Origin: Sycon ciliatum
Lineage: Eukaryota > Porifera > Calcarea > Leucosolenida > Sycettidae
Direction: 5' to 3'
Assembly: GCF_964019385.1 (NCBI RefSeq)
Contig: NC_088650.1
Span: forward strand, 24,247,211 to 24,311,210
Length of the DNA: 64,000 nt
Every line of letters begins with the position of its first letter. Position 1 is the first letter of the stretch. The notes under the pieces were generated by a model. That model saw nothing but the letters and a program-made list of their open reading frames with translations, was not told the origin of the DNA and searched no databases. Shown here piece after piece: positions 13,639 through 28,100 of this stretch. A program made the translations under genes and the position numbers.

Positions 13639-15791
13639 TTATTTGTGTGTATGTATGTATGTATGTATGTAGCAGTTCGAGACGGGCCAGGTTTGACATG
13701 CCTTGTATGCCAGCGAACCTTCACGTCCATCAGTGGAAGGACTCGACACAAGTGCAAACTGACTGACATCCAAACTACAGCGGCACCACCCCTGGAGTGC
13801 TCCGCCTGTCACCGGACCTTCCGCTCGACTAGCGGCCGGACACGGCAGCAGGATCAAGATCAAGATGTATGTATGTATGTGTGCGTGTGTGTGTGTGTGT
13901 GTTCGTGTGTATGTATGTACAGTCCTGGACATGGAAATCCGGTCGCATGTCTAGCGGCCCCAGGGTGCTGGCCATGGAGCCGTGGATAAGCGGTACACAC
14001 TTGCATTTATGCGCTGCAGCGCCCTAGTCGCATCGGATCGATTAACATGTGTCCTGCACGCAGCGTTCTGTACGCGCTGAGGGCGCCGGCCCCGGTCAAT
14101 CGACCGGATTTCCATGTCCACGACAGTATGTATATATATGTGTGTATGTACGTATGTGTGTGTATGTATGTGTGCATGTGTGTGTGCAGTGGTATGTGCA
14201 GTCGATTTCCAATCGAGAGGTTGCGGGTTCAACTCCCGACGATTATGGTCGCACACGTCTTTCTTGTCTTTCTCGGACTCTTCCTGACTTTTCTTTCATT
14301 CTCCTGGGTGGTTACCAACAGCCAGTGTATGCCGGAGTATGTGGTGTGGTGTGTGTGTGTGTAGAAAAAATGGAAAAATGAAAAATAGGGATTCACTGGC
14401 CAGAAAAAGTCACTTCAAAACAGCTGTGTGGTGGATACCAGGCTAAAAATAGTGGCGGTCAATTCATCAGCCTTGCAAGCTGTTGAATGGTGTAATCCCA
14501 GCACAAGTTGCTATGTCTAACATAGCTGTTCGCTATCATCGCTTCCGCGATGGGCATGTCTGAGGTCAGAGGTGTATGTGTGTGTGTATGTGTGTGTGTA
14601 TGTATGTGTGTATGTATATGCGTTTGTATGCTTGTACCTTACCTGAACGTCGGTAGTGACATGTTGAGAACATCGAACAAATCTTGGTTAGTATCGAAGA
14701 TTTGCTGGAGCTACGATTATCACAAAACAAAACAAAACACGGGCTTATTTTAATTGCAACTTCCATCTATAGCGGGGTTGTTCTTAAAGGGGAAGTTAAG
14801 GCAAAAATCAAAATTTCGCCAGTTGTAGTCTTCGGGGTGCTGAGTCGAATGGTCTTGGTCCGAGAAAGCTGAGACGCTCCCTTCCTACTTGAATCCTAAT
14901 CGAACTCGCACACTTCCACCGAAACTGGGTGACTGCGCCCTACTAGATGGGGATTTGTATGCAAAATGTCACTAAAAGCGCCATTTCGTTCTTATACAAG
15001 CACGGATGACCGCGATTGGCCCATATGTTGTAGTCTTTTGGACGCTGAGTCGACTGGTTTTGGTCCGAAAGGGCTGCGATGCAGCGTTCCTCCTTTATTC
15101 CCATTCGAACATGGTTGAATAAGCGGTCACGTGCTCCTGGGTGCCCAAGTCACCTGGTCACAGCGCCAGCAGGCGACAACTTTCACACCAAGGTTCAACT
15201 CGAGTTCAACTCGAGTGACAGGAGTGCACCCAAAAAAGGTCAAACAGGCTAGTAAGTTGTACCCTGCAGGCACGGCGACCAGGTAACTGGTGTACGCAGG
15301 AGCACGTGACCGCTTGTTCAACAATGTTCGATTGGGAATAAAGGAGGAACGCTGCATCGCAGCCTTTTCGGACCAAAACCAGTCGACTCAGCGTCCAAAA
15401 GACTACAACATATGGGCCAATCGCGGTCATCCGTGCTTTTATAAGAACGAGATGGCGCTTTTAGTGACATTCTGCATACAAATCTCTATCTCGTAGGGCG
15501 CAGTCACCCAGTTTCGGTGGACGTGCGTGAGTTCGATTGGGATTAAAGTAGGAAGGGAGCGTCTCAGCTTCCTCGGACCACGACCATTCGACTCAGCACC
15601 CCGAAGACTACAACAGGTGAAATTTTGATGTTTGCCTTAACTTCCCCTTATGCAGGTGCATTGTCAGGCTAGGATACTGAGATTTAGTTGGTAATATACC
15701 AAATGGCAGCTTGACAGTACGTACCTGTATGAGTGTGTGTGTGTATGCGTGTATGTGTGTGTGTGTGTACGGGAGAGAGGGGGGGGGGCGG

Positions 15792-15889
<98 letters not shown>

Positions 15890-15893
15890 GAAA

Positions 15894-15987
<94 letters not shown>

Positions 15988-16002
15988 AGAGAGAGAGAGA
16001 GG

Positions 16003-16067
<65 letters not shown>

Positions 16068-16076
16068 AGAGGGGGG

Positions 16077-16107
<31 letters not shown>

Positions 16108-19100
16108 GGGGATAGAGAGAGGGATGGAGAGAGAGAGAGAGGGGGGGGGGGGGAGAGGGAGGGGCAGAGCACACAGTTACGTACCTGCGGTGCACTATCG
16201 CACCTGTGTATACTTATTATGTGTTGTAAAATACCCGATACTACAGTAGTAATAATAGTCTTGAGATCAACTCTAAATCCATCCATGTGGCTATTGTAGA
16301 CAAACACAGCTGTGCAACACACCCAGATCACCATACACTGTCACTTGCTTACAATGCTGGCCAGAACAGCAGCTCTTTCCTGGTAGACTACTGTGGACAT
16401 ATCCTCCAGACCATCTTCAAACTCGTTGGTAAATATCATCTGCCAGTTATAGGAGGCGACCGCTATCAGAGACATCAGAGACATCAAAGGAAGCCGGAAG
16501 TAGGAATAGGTTAATTTGTTGAATAATAGAGCTGACAAATTTACACACTTGCCCAGAACCTAGGAATCTGTATCCACACAAGCTCTACAAATAAATACTC
16601 TTCTCTGCGAAAAATATACTTATAATGCAACTCCTACACTTGCACCGAATTTCTTCAGAAATTTCCTTACTTGAGAAGACGACAGACACAGCACCGCTAC
16701 CACTAGTCAAACTGTTGGTTGCATTGCACCTGGACAATACAAAAGTACATCAAACGGACAGACACACGTTGGGTAGGGGCTTGATTTTGCCCATACCGAC
16801 AGGGCCAGCCCAGGTCTGGATATGGCTAGAAGATTCATCCTGCAGGACTCAGTAACAGTAAAGAGCTGAACTACACAACAGGAGCAAGACGGGAGACAGA
16901 TGCTGATATAGTGACGGACACGGTCATAAAAATAAATAACGAGAGTGAATGGCATTGCGGACACAGAACTGTCTTTTAAAAGCCAGTCTTGTGTTGGAAA
17001 ACTGCTTGAAGCTTTGGCTGTATGATTTTCAAGATGGACCCTGGCCTCAGCCCATAAATATTAGATACTGCATTGACACATACATGTACCAGTATATAGA
17101 AAGGCCAGGTGGTGTGTGTGTGTGTGTGTGTGTGTTAGGGGGGGGGGGGGTTGGACCAGGGACCTGGGATGAATACTTGCCTGATTTCAATAGGGGCCAA
17201 GACATCACATTGGCATACTCAGGAAGAAGCCCCGCTGTTTTATGCAACTTACTTTTTTTTACTGGAAAGAGAGCTTTTAAATCATATTCCGAATATGGAG
17301 AAGGGGATACTACCTCTTCTAACAGGAGAGCTACCAGTCAGCTTGGACCCCCCCCCCCCCCCAAAGGCCACTAAATAAAATCAAGATAAGCACAGCAGGT
17401 CCTATAGTACCAGTGGTCTTCTACATACAACCGGTTGAACAATCTAGCATGGATGTTTGATTGCATGTCACGCTACACTGACTACACTGATAACAAACTG
17501 AACCGCTGTACTCAGTTATTTTACAATACAACGTTCTACCTAAACAAACACAAAGAGAAGAACAAACAGTCACTGGTTTGAGGGAAAGACGCAAACGGGA
17601 AAAGTCTGAAGAAAAAATTCACGGTCACCACCAGGACTCAAACAGTTGCGATTTCGTAACTCTGAGTTTCATGCAGTGAATCTATCATCAGACGAAAATC
17701 GACATCCTACCTATAAATTCCAGAGTCGCTGAATGTCGGCGATGCAAACTCCAGCCGGTCTGTGCTGAGTGCATCCGCACTGTCCTGACCATACCACTGG
17801 CGATCAGTAGCAATGGGGAGGCCGGATGTGTTGCAGTAGAGGCTGTAGTCCATCTCGACGAGACTGAACACATGTTTAGGCAAGACCACTTCGATTTGTG
17901 CTGTCAGGATGTTCACGGGTAGGAACATGAAGAGTGAGAGAGAGAGAGAAAGAGAGAAATCATGAACTGAAGTCAAAACAAGACAGGTGGTGACTGGACA
18001 GCTTGGTTTAGTGCTACGGTTTATACGAGTGCTGCGGTGTATGTGAGTGCTGCGGTGTATGTGAGTGCTGCGGTGTATGTGAGTGCTATAGTGTATGTGA
18101 GTGCTATGGTGTATCTGAGTGCTATGGTGTATGTGAGTGCTACGGTGTTTGTGAGTGCTACGGCGTGTGTGAGTGCTACGGTGTATGTGAGTGCTATAGT
18201 GTATGTGAGTGCTATAGTGTATGTGAGTGCTACAGCGTATGTGAGTGCTACGGTGTTTGTGAGTGCGACGGCGTATGTGAGTGCTACGGTGTATGTGAGT
18301 GCTATAGTGTATGTGAGTGCTATAGTGTATGTGAGTGCTACAGTGTATGTGAGTGCTACGGTGTTTGTGAGTGCGACGGCGTATGTGAGTGCTACGGTGT
18401 ATGTGAGTGCTATAGTGTATGTGAGTGCTATAGTGTAGGTGAGTGCTACGGTGTATGTGAGTGCTATGGTGTGTCGGAGTGCTACGGTGTATGTGAGTGC
18501 TACGGTGTATGTAAGTGCTACGGTGTATGTGAGTGCTAAGGTGCATGGGAGAGCTATGGCGTATGTGAGTGCTACAGTGTATGTGAGTGCTACAGTATAT
18601 GTGAGCGCTACGGTGTATGTGAATGCTACGGTGTATGTGAGTGCTACGGTGCATGTGAGTGCTACGATGTATGTGGGTGCTATGGCGTATGTGAGTGCTA
18701 CGGTATATGTGAGTTCTACGGTGTATGTGAGTGCTCCGGTGTATGTGAGCGCTACGGTGTATGTGAGCGCTACGGTGTATGTGAGTGCTACAGCGTATGT
18801 GAGTGCTACGGCGTATGTGAGTGCTATAGTGTATGTGAGTGCAACGGTGTAGGTGAGTGCTACGGTGTATGTGAGTGCTATGGTGTATGTGAGTGCTACA
18901 GTGTATGTGAATGCTACGGTGTATGTGAGTGCTACGGCGTATGTGAGTGCTATAGTGTATGTGAGTGCAACGGTGTAGGTGAGTGCTACGGTGTATGTGA
19001 ATGCTATGGTGTATGTGAGTGCTACGGTGTATGTTAGTGCCATAGTGTAGATGAGTGCTACGGTGTATGTGAGTGCTATGGTGTATGTGAGTGCTATGGT

Positions 19101-22100
19101 GTATGTGAGTGCTACGGTGTATGTGAGTGCTACGGTGTATGTGAGTGCTACGGTGTATGTGAGTGCTAAGGTGTATGTGAGTGCTAAGGCGCATGGGAGA
19201 GCTAAGGCGTATGTGAGTGCTACAGTGTATGTGAGTGCTACAGTGTATGTGAGTGCTACAGTGTATGTGAGCGCTACGGTGTATGTGGGTTCTACGGTGT
19301 ATGTGAGTGCTATGGCGTATGTGGGTTCTACGGGGTATGCGAGTGCTATGGTGTATGTGAGTGCCACCGTGTATGCAATTTCTATGGTGTAAGTGAGTGC
19401 AATGGTCTATGTGAGATCTTACAGTGGCAGAATGTTGCATTGCCGAAGAATCCTGGGAAGCATTGGCAGGCGAATGAACCAACGGTGTTTTCACAGTCGG
19501 AGTAGTCTTGACACTGGTGGACAGTCGCGCTTACACACTCATCCACATCCGTACAAACGTATCCATTGCCGGTAAATCCATCCATGCACCTGCAATTAAA
19601 TGCTCCTATGCTATTGGCACAGGTGGCCCTCACGCTGCAGTTGTGAGTGGCTTGAAGGTCCTGTTCGTCATCCACAGAAAATTCCAAGTTTGTATCCATC
19701 AGACCGCATTCATTGACATCGCTACATTGCTGACCCATTCCCCGATAGCCCACGTTACACTCGCACATGAACGAGCCTAGGTTGTTTGTGCAAGTCGCCA
19801 CTGGAGAACAGTCATGCGTGTTCAGCATGCACTCATCGAGATCGGGACAGTCTCCAGGCCTCCCTGACCCCGTGTATCCTCCCGGACAGCTGCACTGGAA
19901 GCTGCCAATGCTATTCGTGCACGTAGCTAGCCCGTCACATGGACTGCCAGCTGTACACTCATCCCGATCCACACAGCGACTCAACACGGCATCCAGCTCA
20001 AAGCCGGGCTCACACTCGCAGAGATACGAGCCTGCAGTATCAGTGCACAGGCTGCCGTCAATGCTCCGCGAGCAGATTGTTGGATCCAGCAGGCACTCAT
20101 TCTGATTACTACAGACTATGCCGTTGCCCACGTAGCCTTGCCGGCACATGCATTGAGGATCACCTTCACCAAGGCTACTGCAGTCGGCGTTTGGATCGCA
20201 GGCAATGGTAGCACAGGTTGGCAGGTCTGAACAAGACACAATAAGCAACCAACATAATAGCAAATACAATGTTCTCATCTACAGTGAAGAAAACTGCTGA
20301 TAACTTATTCGGAGGCTGAGATCCTCTGCTGATTAGGTTTATGCAGCAACATGACAATAAGACCTACCTGTGTAGGGCTTCCAAGATTACCAATGCATTG
20401 TGGCCTGCGGTTTTCTCTACATAATGTAGAACACAACTACGATAAAAAATACGCTCCCTCGCGGCCTGGCTTCATTAAGCACCCTTTCTGGTCAGTGTCA
20501 AAGCTGCTTGCCAGTGCAAAGCCTACTGTGTTTCTTGCAGACTGAGTATTCTGACTTTGATGATTTCTTAGAAACTCTTTCATGTTCACTAGCCTTCATT
20601 CGGATTAGTTTCACCAGTAACTCTGAGCTCTCGCAATGAGATCCGGCAAGGTTGAAACAATTAGCTTTCCAAACATTTAGTAAGTGTGAGGTTGCGTATG
20701 CAGTGTGTGATTCGTTCTGTATGCCATGGGATAGCCAGGCAAGGCTAGCCCCGCCGCTAGTGACATGATTCCCGTACCTTCACAGCGCCTCGCGGACTCG
20801 TCGAAGAATGTACCCGTGCGGCAGACACAGCGGAAACTGCCCACTTGGTTGGAGCAGAGTTGACCAATGTCCGCCTGGCAGTTGTGTGCCAGCGTGCTGC
20901 TCCCCTGGCACTGACCACTGCCATCGTCGGCCACCATGCATGTGCACTCATTCACGTCATCACAGAATGGCTGTTGTACTGTGTTGTTCGGCATGAAACC
21001 TGCCACACATCCACAGACAAACAAGTCTCAAACATGATGGCATTTTGCAACTCGGATGTTGAGCCAATAATAAATGTAGAAAGGAAAAGGACATGTGGAT
21101 ACGAGTTAAGAGTAACTCTCCATCACTGTAACCAGATACCTAGTTGTTGCACTTTCTGACTGTATATAGTATCTGGTTACAGTGGTGGAGAGTTACTCTT
21201 AACTCGTATCCATATGTCCTTTTCCTTTCTACATGATGGCATCTTCACTAATTACTGACTGCAGGGTTGTACCAACAGAAAATAGAGCAACTAGCTAGAG
21301 GATGCTCTCAGATGTGAACGTCTTTCCGACTAGCATGGCGGGAAGTGTTCCTGCATACTATCTACGTCTGCAAAAAAAAAGATTGCTTGGAATTCACTTT
21401 CATTTGACACTCTTCATTTGAACAAAAAATGTTTTTGAACAAACGCTGTTGTCCACCCCACATCTACTAGACGGAATAATGTTGCAATTCGTTGTTGAAC
21501 TAAAATGTTTACAGAAGGTCTAGTACTGGTTTTGAACGAACTTTCTTCCCCTAAAACAGTTGTGTCCATGTGCTGGACAGCATGGACTGTGGAAGTCCAG
21601 GTCATGGTTGATGCCAGTTGACCACATTCAATCAGAGCTTGAATAAATTCTTAGCAGGCTGGCTCCTACAATTGCAATGCCTCCATCAAGATGACGTGAT
21701 TATCGTGATGCATTATAGGGACTAAAAGGACATGGTGACCTGGGATGTTCAATGGTATCCCTACCTGGAGTACATGAACACCGGGATGATCCGGGGAAGT
21801 TCTCACACACGCTGTCCACCAGCCGCTGTGCGCAGGTTGCAGCCGCCCCACTCTGGGAGCACTCATCTATATCTTCACAGGTCTGTCCGGCACCTGTGAA
21901 GCCAGCGTTGCAGACACAGCGTGCGATTCCATCAGCAAATTCAGAGCAGCTGGCATCGTTACTGCAGCTAACTAGACCGTTGGTACAGCTCGGGTGCTCT
22001 GCAGTTGGAGTTGTACAGAATGCAGCGGCACATTCCAGAATGAGATGCTGTTAGTTCCTTAGATACACCACCGGTATTCGTTGTACCACCTACATGTATC

Positions 22101-25100
22101 TCAAGGGTGATACACTGGTCTTTACTACTTTACTAATAGCTAGCAAGGAAGATGCTTCACACCACAATTGTCTGATCTGCGTGCTTGCTTCTCTCTCTCG
22201 AAAACAAATATTGAAAGAAACTGGAAACTGCATCTCTTAGCTTGGGACTGAAGCAAACAAATACAGTACTGATCTTTCGTGGGTTGTTTGTGCTGATTTT
22301 GCTCTCAACAGTTCTTTTCCATGCTCTTCCCAAACTTGTCCTTGAGACAGTTGTGGTAGTTCTGTGTCGAGTAGACTACGCGAAAGCGCGCGTGGGGCTG
22401 TCTGGTTCTATAACAACAATCTATGTTCGGTGAATGCTGCTGCCCCCAGCTACTGCGGCCTATCAACTAGTACATTGACCCTAAGTCTACACATACATGT
22501 ACCAGCAAGCACACTACCCAAAACAAGAGTTACTCTAAATAACATGAATAAGAGGAGGAAGATTTGCACTGAAAGCATTCAACTGGACAGCCTGGATCTT
22601 TTCTGTTTTAGTTACCCTCATCAGTTATACCTTCAAGTTTCATGTAATTTCAGCTACTGTAAAAGCAGAAATTCGGTGATGTTTTATATTCGGTAACTTC
22701 GGTGTCGACAATTTCGACCTATAATAGAACGCAACCTAATATTTAACACGAGCGATACTAGTACTAGTACGCTTACCTGGAAAACGGGTTTACCGAATAT
22801 TTCACTCCACCGAACCGCCGATTTGGAGACAACCGAAAATATTACACCACCGAAAAATTCTGCTTGAACAGTATACTATCAGCAAGCATACATTTTAACA
22901 AGAATGTGCAACTCCACAGATGGCCAGACTAATGACGGATTTTATTGCTGATGTCGACGCTTCTAGCAATCTTGTGTTATCACGCACAAGTCAGTGGAAT
23001 GTCTGCATTGTATGATTACATGCGATGCACATGGGCAGGCATTGCATGCGATGCACATGGGCAGGCATTGCATGCGATGCACATGGGCAGGCATTGCATC
23101 TGGGAAACTAGAAAACAAGGCCTTGTCATTCAAGCTTTCTGAACTAAGAGTGTACGGTTAAGTGCTCCAAAACGTCACGCCGCACCTGCATATGATAATG
23201 AAGCATCTCGTGATAAGTTGACATCAACAAAAATCCCCTGTAGGCCTAAACAATGCCGAACTGCACACTCGTGTGTATGCACTCCCGACATCGCAGAACT
23301 CACCACGACATGCATTCTGTGTGGCGTTAAAGAACGCTCCTGGCTGGCAGTCGCACACAAATCCACCCAGGGTGTTGTTGCACACCTGCAGTTCCTGGGC
23401 TGAGCAGTTGTGCACAGGAGTGGAAGTTCCGGCGCAGAACACATTGTCCTCAGTGCGTGCACACGAGCATTCGTCGACATCGGTGCAAGTGTCTGTGTCC
23501 ATGGTTAGAGCATAACCCAGGGGAGCTACGCACCTGTATCCTCGCATCCTTGCACTATCCTGCACTCCACGCAGGTTTTGACACTGGCACACTCCGTCAC
23601 AGGAATTCAGAGATGAGTTCAAACATTCGTTGATGTCCTGACACATAGTACCGTTGCCGGTAAATCCGTCATTGCATTCACACACAAACGAGCCAGGGTT
23701 GTCATTGCATGTGGCATCGTCATGGCAGTTGTCTCCGCTCTCCGAACACTCGTCAATGTTGACACAGGCTGGGAAGCCATTACGGTACCCCGGCAGGCAG
23801 GTACATTCAAATGATCCGATGGTGTTCGTGCAGTTTGCCTTGGTTCGCGGGCAGGACTCCATAGCACCGTCAGGATCACATTCGTCGTTGTCTTGGCATA
23901 CACCACTGTCATCCGACGTGAAGCCGTCGCGGCATTGACACCTATACGAGCCGGCAGTGTTGACGCAATCTTCGCTGGTTCTGTTGCAGCTGTCTATGGC
24001 CAGAGTACACTCGGGTATATCACGGCAATCCTGGCCATCACTTGTATCACCTGTGTAGCCGGTCTGGCATGTACACATGTAACTTCCTCTAGTGTTATTG
24101 CACACAGTATTAGCACCGCATGGCATTTGCACCTGCAGACACTCATCCACGTCATCACAACTATCAACTGCATTTCCAGAATAGCCGGTTTCGCACATGC
24201 ACATGAACGTACCGCGTGTATTTGTGCACACAGCGTTTGCGGCACACATACCTGGCATCAGGCATTCATCAATGTCAGTACAGTTGGTCCCACTACCCTC
24301 AAAACCCACGGCACACCGACACTGGAATGTACCAATCAAGTCCGTGCAGTTAGCATTGGCATCGCAGTTGTGCAGGTCCTCCGACAAGCATTCAATGATA
24401 TTCTCGCATTCCCCCGTGTTTGCAGTTCTGTTATAGCCGTCAGTACAGGGACACAGGTAACTGCCTACGGTGTTCACACACCGACTAACTTCTTCAGGAC
24501 AGATGTTGGCATTACTGTCACACTCGATGATATCTTGACATTCTGTCTCATCGGGATTATAAGCGAAACCAGGGTCGCAGAGGCACTGGTAACTTCCGAT
24601 GGTATCGTTACATGTTGAGTTGCTTGGGCAAGTGACACTCCCCAGCATACATTCATCAATGTTAGAGCATTCCGTGCCGCTGCCACTGAAGCCAGTCTGG
24701 CAACTGCAGTTGAAGAGCGGTGTGGTATCGGTGCAGCTCGCATTCGCATGGCAGTTGTGTGAGGCCAGGCTACATTCATCGACATTAACACAGCTGAATC
24801 CATCACCGGTGAAGCCGACCAGGCACTTGCAACGCTCCGGTCCAGTCTGGTTGACGCAGCGCGCGTTCTCGCTGCAGTTGCGACCATCCACCATGCAGTC
24901 AAACACATCTGCAAGACGTGGGACAGGCAAACAAAGCGGAAGTGAGTGTGGGGCAGCGACCGGGCTGCTGAAACGCGCTGGATAAATGCCAGCTAAGACT
25001 AAGAGCTCCGTATGAACTCTGCATAGTTACCCAGTCAGTATTTGTGGATGTCAACTGCCCGCTTTTGAAAGTGCATTTTGTTGTCAGAGTGAGAATGGTT

Positions 25101-28100
25101 CATCTCACTAGTTAGTGCTTTTTCTTTATAACAGTTTATACATGTAGAAAATCTACAAAGTGCAATAATGCAATTGAAGCATGCAAATGGGTGAATTTTG
25201 CACGAGTTGAAGCAGCACTGAAGCCCTCCTAGAGCAAGCCAAGTCAGAATGTCAGTTTAACACTGGCGCTGCAATAGCACACAGACCGTGTAAGCCACGT
25301 AATCCTCATCCCGCGAATGAACACACACTTGTACACACACTCACGCACGCATACACATGCACACAAACACACACTTATACACACACTCGCGCACGTGCGC
25401 ACGTACACACACAAACACACACATATGCACTCATACGCACAAGCACATCATAACATGTGAAGTTTAGTCCGAGCTCACCCATGCAGAACACGCCATCTCC
25501 GGTATATCCAGTCACACAGTTACACTGAAAACCTGGCGTGGAATCCCTACAGAAAGCATTGCGATGGCAGTTGTGACCATTGGTTGAACATTCATCAATG
25601 GGAATGCATTGCACTCCATCTCCCGTATAACCACTCAGACAGGTGCACTGGAAGCCTGGGAAGTCCTCAGTACACTCAGATCGCCCAGCACTGCAGTTGT
25701 TCAGCGTGGACCCGCTGCACTTGGGAACGTAGTTGCATACTTCACCATCCCCAGTGTAGCCCTGATCACACATACAGGAGAAGCCAAGAGGCAACTCTGT
25801 ACATGTAGCGTTCACCGCACAGTTGTGAAGCGCAGGGTCTTGGCACTCGTCGATTGGCTCACACATGACTCCGTTGCCACTGGTGAATGGCACACAACTG
25901 CATTCATAGCTGCCCGGAATGTTCGTACAGCTACCAAATGGACGGTGACAGTTGTCCGTACTGCCACACTCATCCCTATCCATACATACCTGGCCCGGTG
26001 AGCTGCTTGGCGCCAAATCGTCATAGCCAGCCCTGCACTCGCATTCGTAGCTCCCATCCAGATTCACACAGTTGGCAAATGTCACGTTACACGAGTGCAC
26101 CTGTCGATCGCATTCATTGATATCATCACACTCCATTGATTGACTATTGTCTTCGTATCCAGCAACACAGGGACATTCAAAGCTGCCTATCGTGTTCACA
26201 CACATAGAGTTATCCCTGCAATTATCCACTGTGTTACCTATGCAGTTAAGAAGGATATCCCCACAGTGAGTAGCATTGCCACCCTCGAAGGCCTCGTAGC
26301 CATCTTGGCATGGGCAGTCGAATGTACCGGGCTGGTCTCGGCACATTGTGGACGCCATGTCACAGTTGTGCGTCCCCAGCATGCACTCATTGTCATTCAT
26401 GCAAGGCCCAGAATCGATGCGGCTGTATCCCGGCTGGCAATCACATTGAAACGATCCAGGGGTGTTGTTGCAGATCGTGTTGACCCCACAGTTCGATGCA
26501 ATGCTGCACTCATCAAAGTCCAAGCAGAAGGAGTTGTTTGCAGAGTTCTGGTTCGGCACATAGCCATCCAGACAGTTACACTGGTAGGAGCCGATATTAT
26601 TTGCACACGTGGTTGTTGAGCTGATGCAATCATCCAGGCCTTGCTCGCACTCCTGGATGTCCATACACTGACTGCTGTCATCGAGTTCAAAGCCGGCCAG
26701 GCAGGGGCAGACATATGAGCCGGCGGTATTGCGACACATTGAGAATGGCATGCAGCTATGCGTGGCAAGATTACACTCATCAACATCCAAGCAGACCATG
26801 CCGTCACCGGTAAATCCCATACCACAGACGCAAGCAAACGATCCAATGCTGTTCTCGCATGAGGCGTTTGCCGAGCAGTTGTTGTCCACGCTCAGGATAC
26901 ACTCATCATGGTCTCGGCATAACAGCAGAGGAGACTCCTCGTCTGGCTGATAGCCTACATTGCACGGACATTCAAACGATCCTCTTGTGTTCATACATTG
27001 ACTGCGGTCAAGAGCACAGGCAGACTCTGGAGAGCGGTCACATTCATCAACATCATTGCATGCTGTTCCATTGCCCTCAAAGCCGGTCGTGCAACGCAGG
27101 CAGACGAACGACCCGCGTGTGTTTGAGCATACACTGAGCATCTCGGCACAGCTGGATACACCGCTTCCGAGCAGGCATTCATCGACATCCACACAGGTGT
27201 AGCCATCACCTGTGTAACCGAGGCGGCATGAGCAGTTGAACGCACCGTCAGTATCCGTACACTGTGCCGTGCCGTTGGCACTGCAGTTGTGGGTGGGCTG
27301 ACATTCGTTAATATTCTCACAGGACGTACCAGAGCCGGTGAATCCAGGCAGACAGGTGCAGCTGTGACCTGGCACTGTATTCGTACACAGTGCGTTAGCA
27401 TCACATGCGTCCACGTCCTCCATACATTCATCTATATCCTCACAGACAAACCCGGACCCGTTGTAACCCATCAAGCACTCGCAGGAAAAGCTGCCAAAGG
27501 AGTTGAAGCATTCCGAGCGTCCTGCTGCGCACGGGGTTGGCTCGATTGAACATTCAGGAATGTCGTTGCATTGTCTTCCGTTGCCAGACAGTCCGGACTC
27601 GCAGGTGCATTCAAATGAGCCAATCGTATCATTGCAAGTGGCGTTGTCATGGCAGTCGGCCATGTCTATTTCACACTCGTTCAGATTAGCACAGTCCACT
27701 CCGTCACCACTGTACCCAGCATGACAAACACAAGCGAAGAACGGCGTGCGGTCCAGACATTCGGCATCCATGCTGCAATTGTGAGTAGTACGTTCGCATT
27801 CGTTGACGGGACTGCACTGCAGTTCAACGAGATCGCTGTCACTGGTGTTCAAGTCTCGCCGATCTTCAAAGCCAGGAGCACAGGCACACTGGAAGCCTCC
27901 ATCGGTATTGAAACACTCCTGACTACCGATGCTGCAAGGGTTGCTCTGGGTACATTCATCAATATCCGAACAGTTCTCCGCCTCAGATCCAGTGTAACCA
28001 GGACCACAAGGGCACGCATACGAGCCAAGCTGATTTACGCACATGGAAATGTTTTCTGGACATGTAGCAATACCCAGTGTGCACTCATTGATGTCCATAC

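Noticed and set aside
15608..16334. Ser-Leu and Arg-Glu repeat ORFs, also at 55848-56613 and 61713-62232
   Set aside because: GA/CT dinucleotide satellites open in several frames; no domains or splice logic.
8865..19421. Regular arrays as CRISPR-like
   Set aside because: Uninterrupted tandem units without spacers, in animal introns.
17707..19494. 595-residue minus-strand ORF with THIHRS repeats and a 448-residue ALTYTV ORF
   Set aside because: Translation of the 18-bp minisatellite in the intron. The intron is 1,522 bp, not a multiple of 3, so retention would also break the receptor frame.
20227..20278. Signal-peptide-like start (MRTLYLLLCWLLIVSC) before the 6-EGF exon
   Set aside because: It is contiguous with a good polypyrimidine tract and TTGTTCAG acceptor, and the exon fits phase 1 with its neighbours. 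An internal promoter making a short-EGF receptor isoform cannot be fully excluded.
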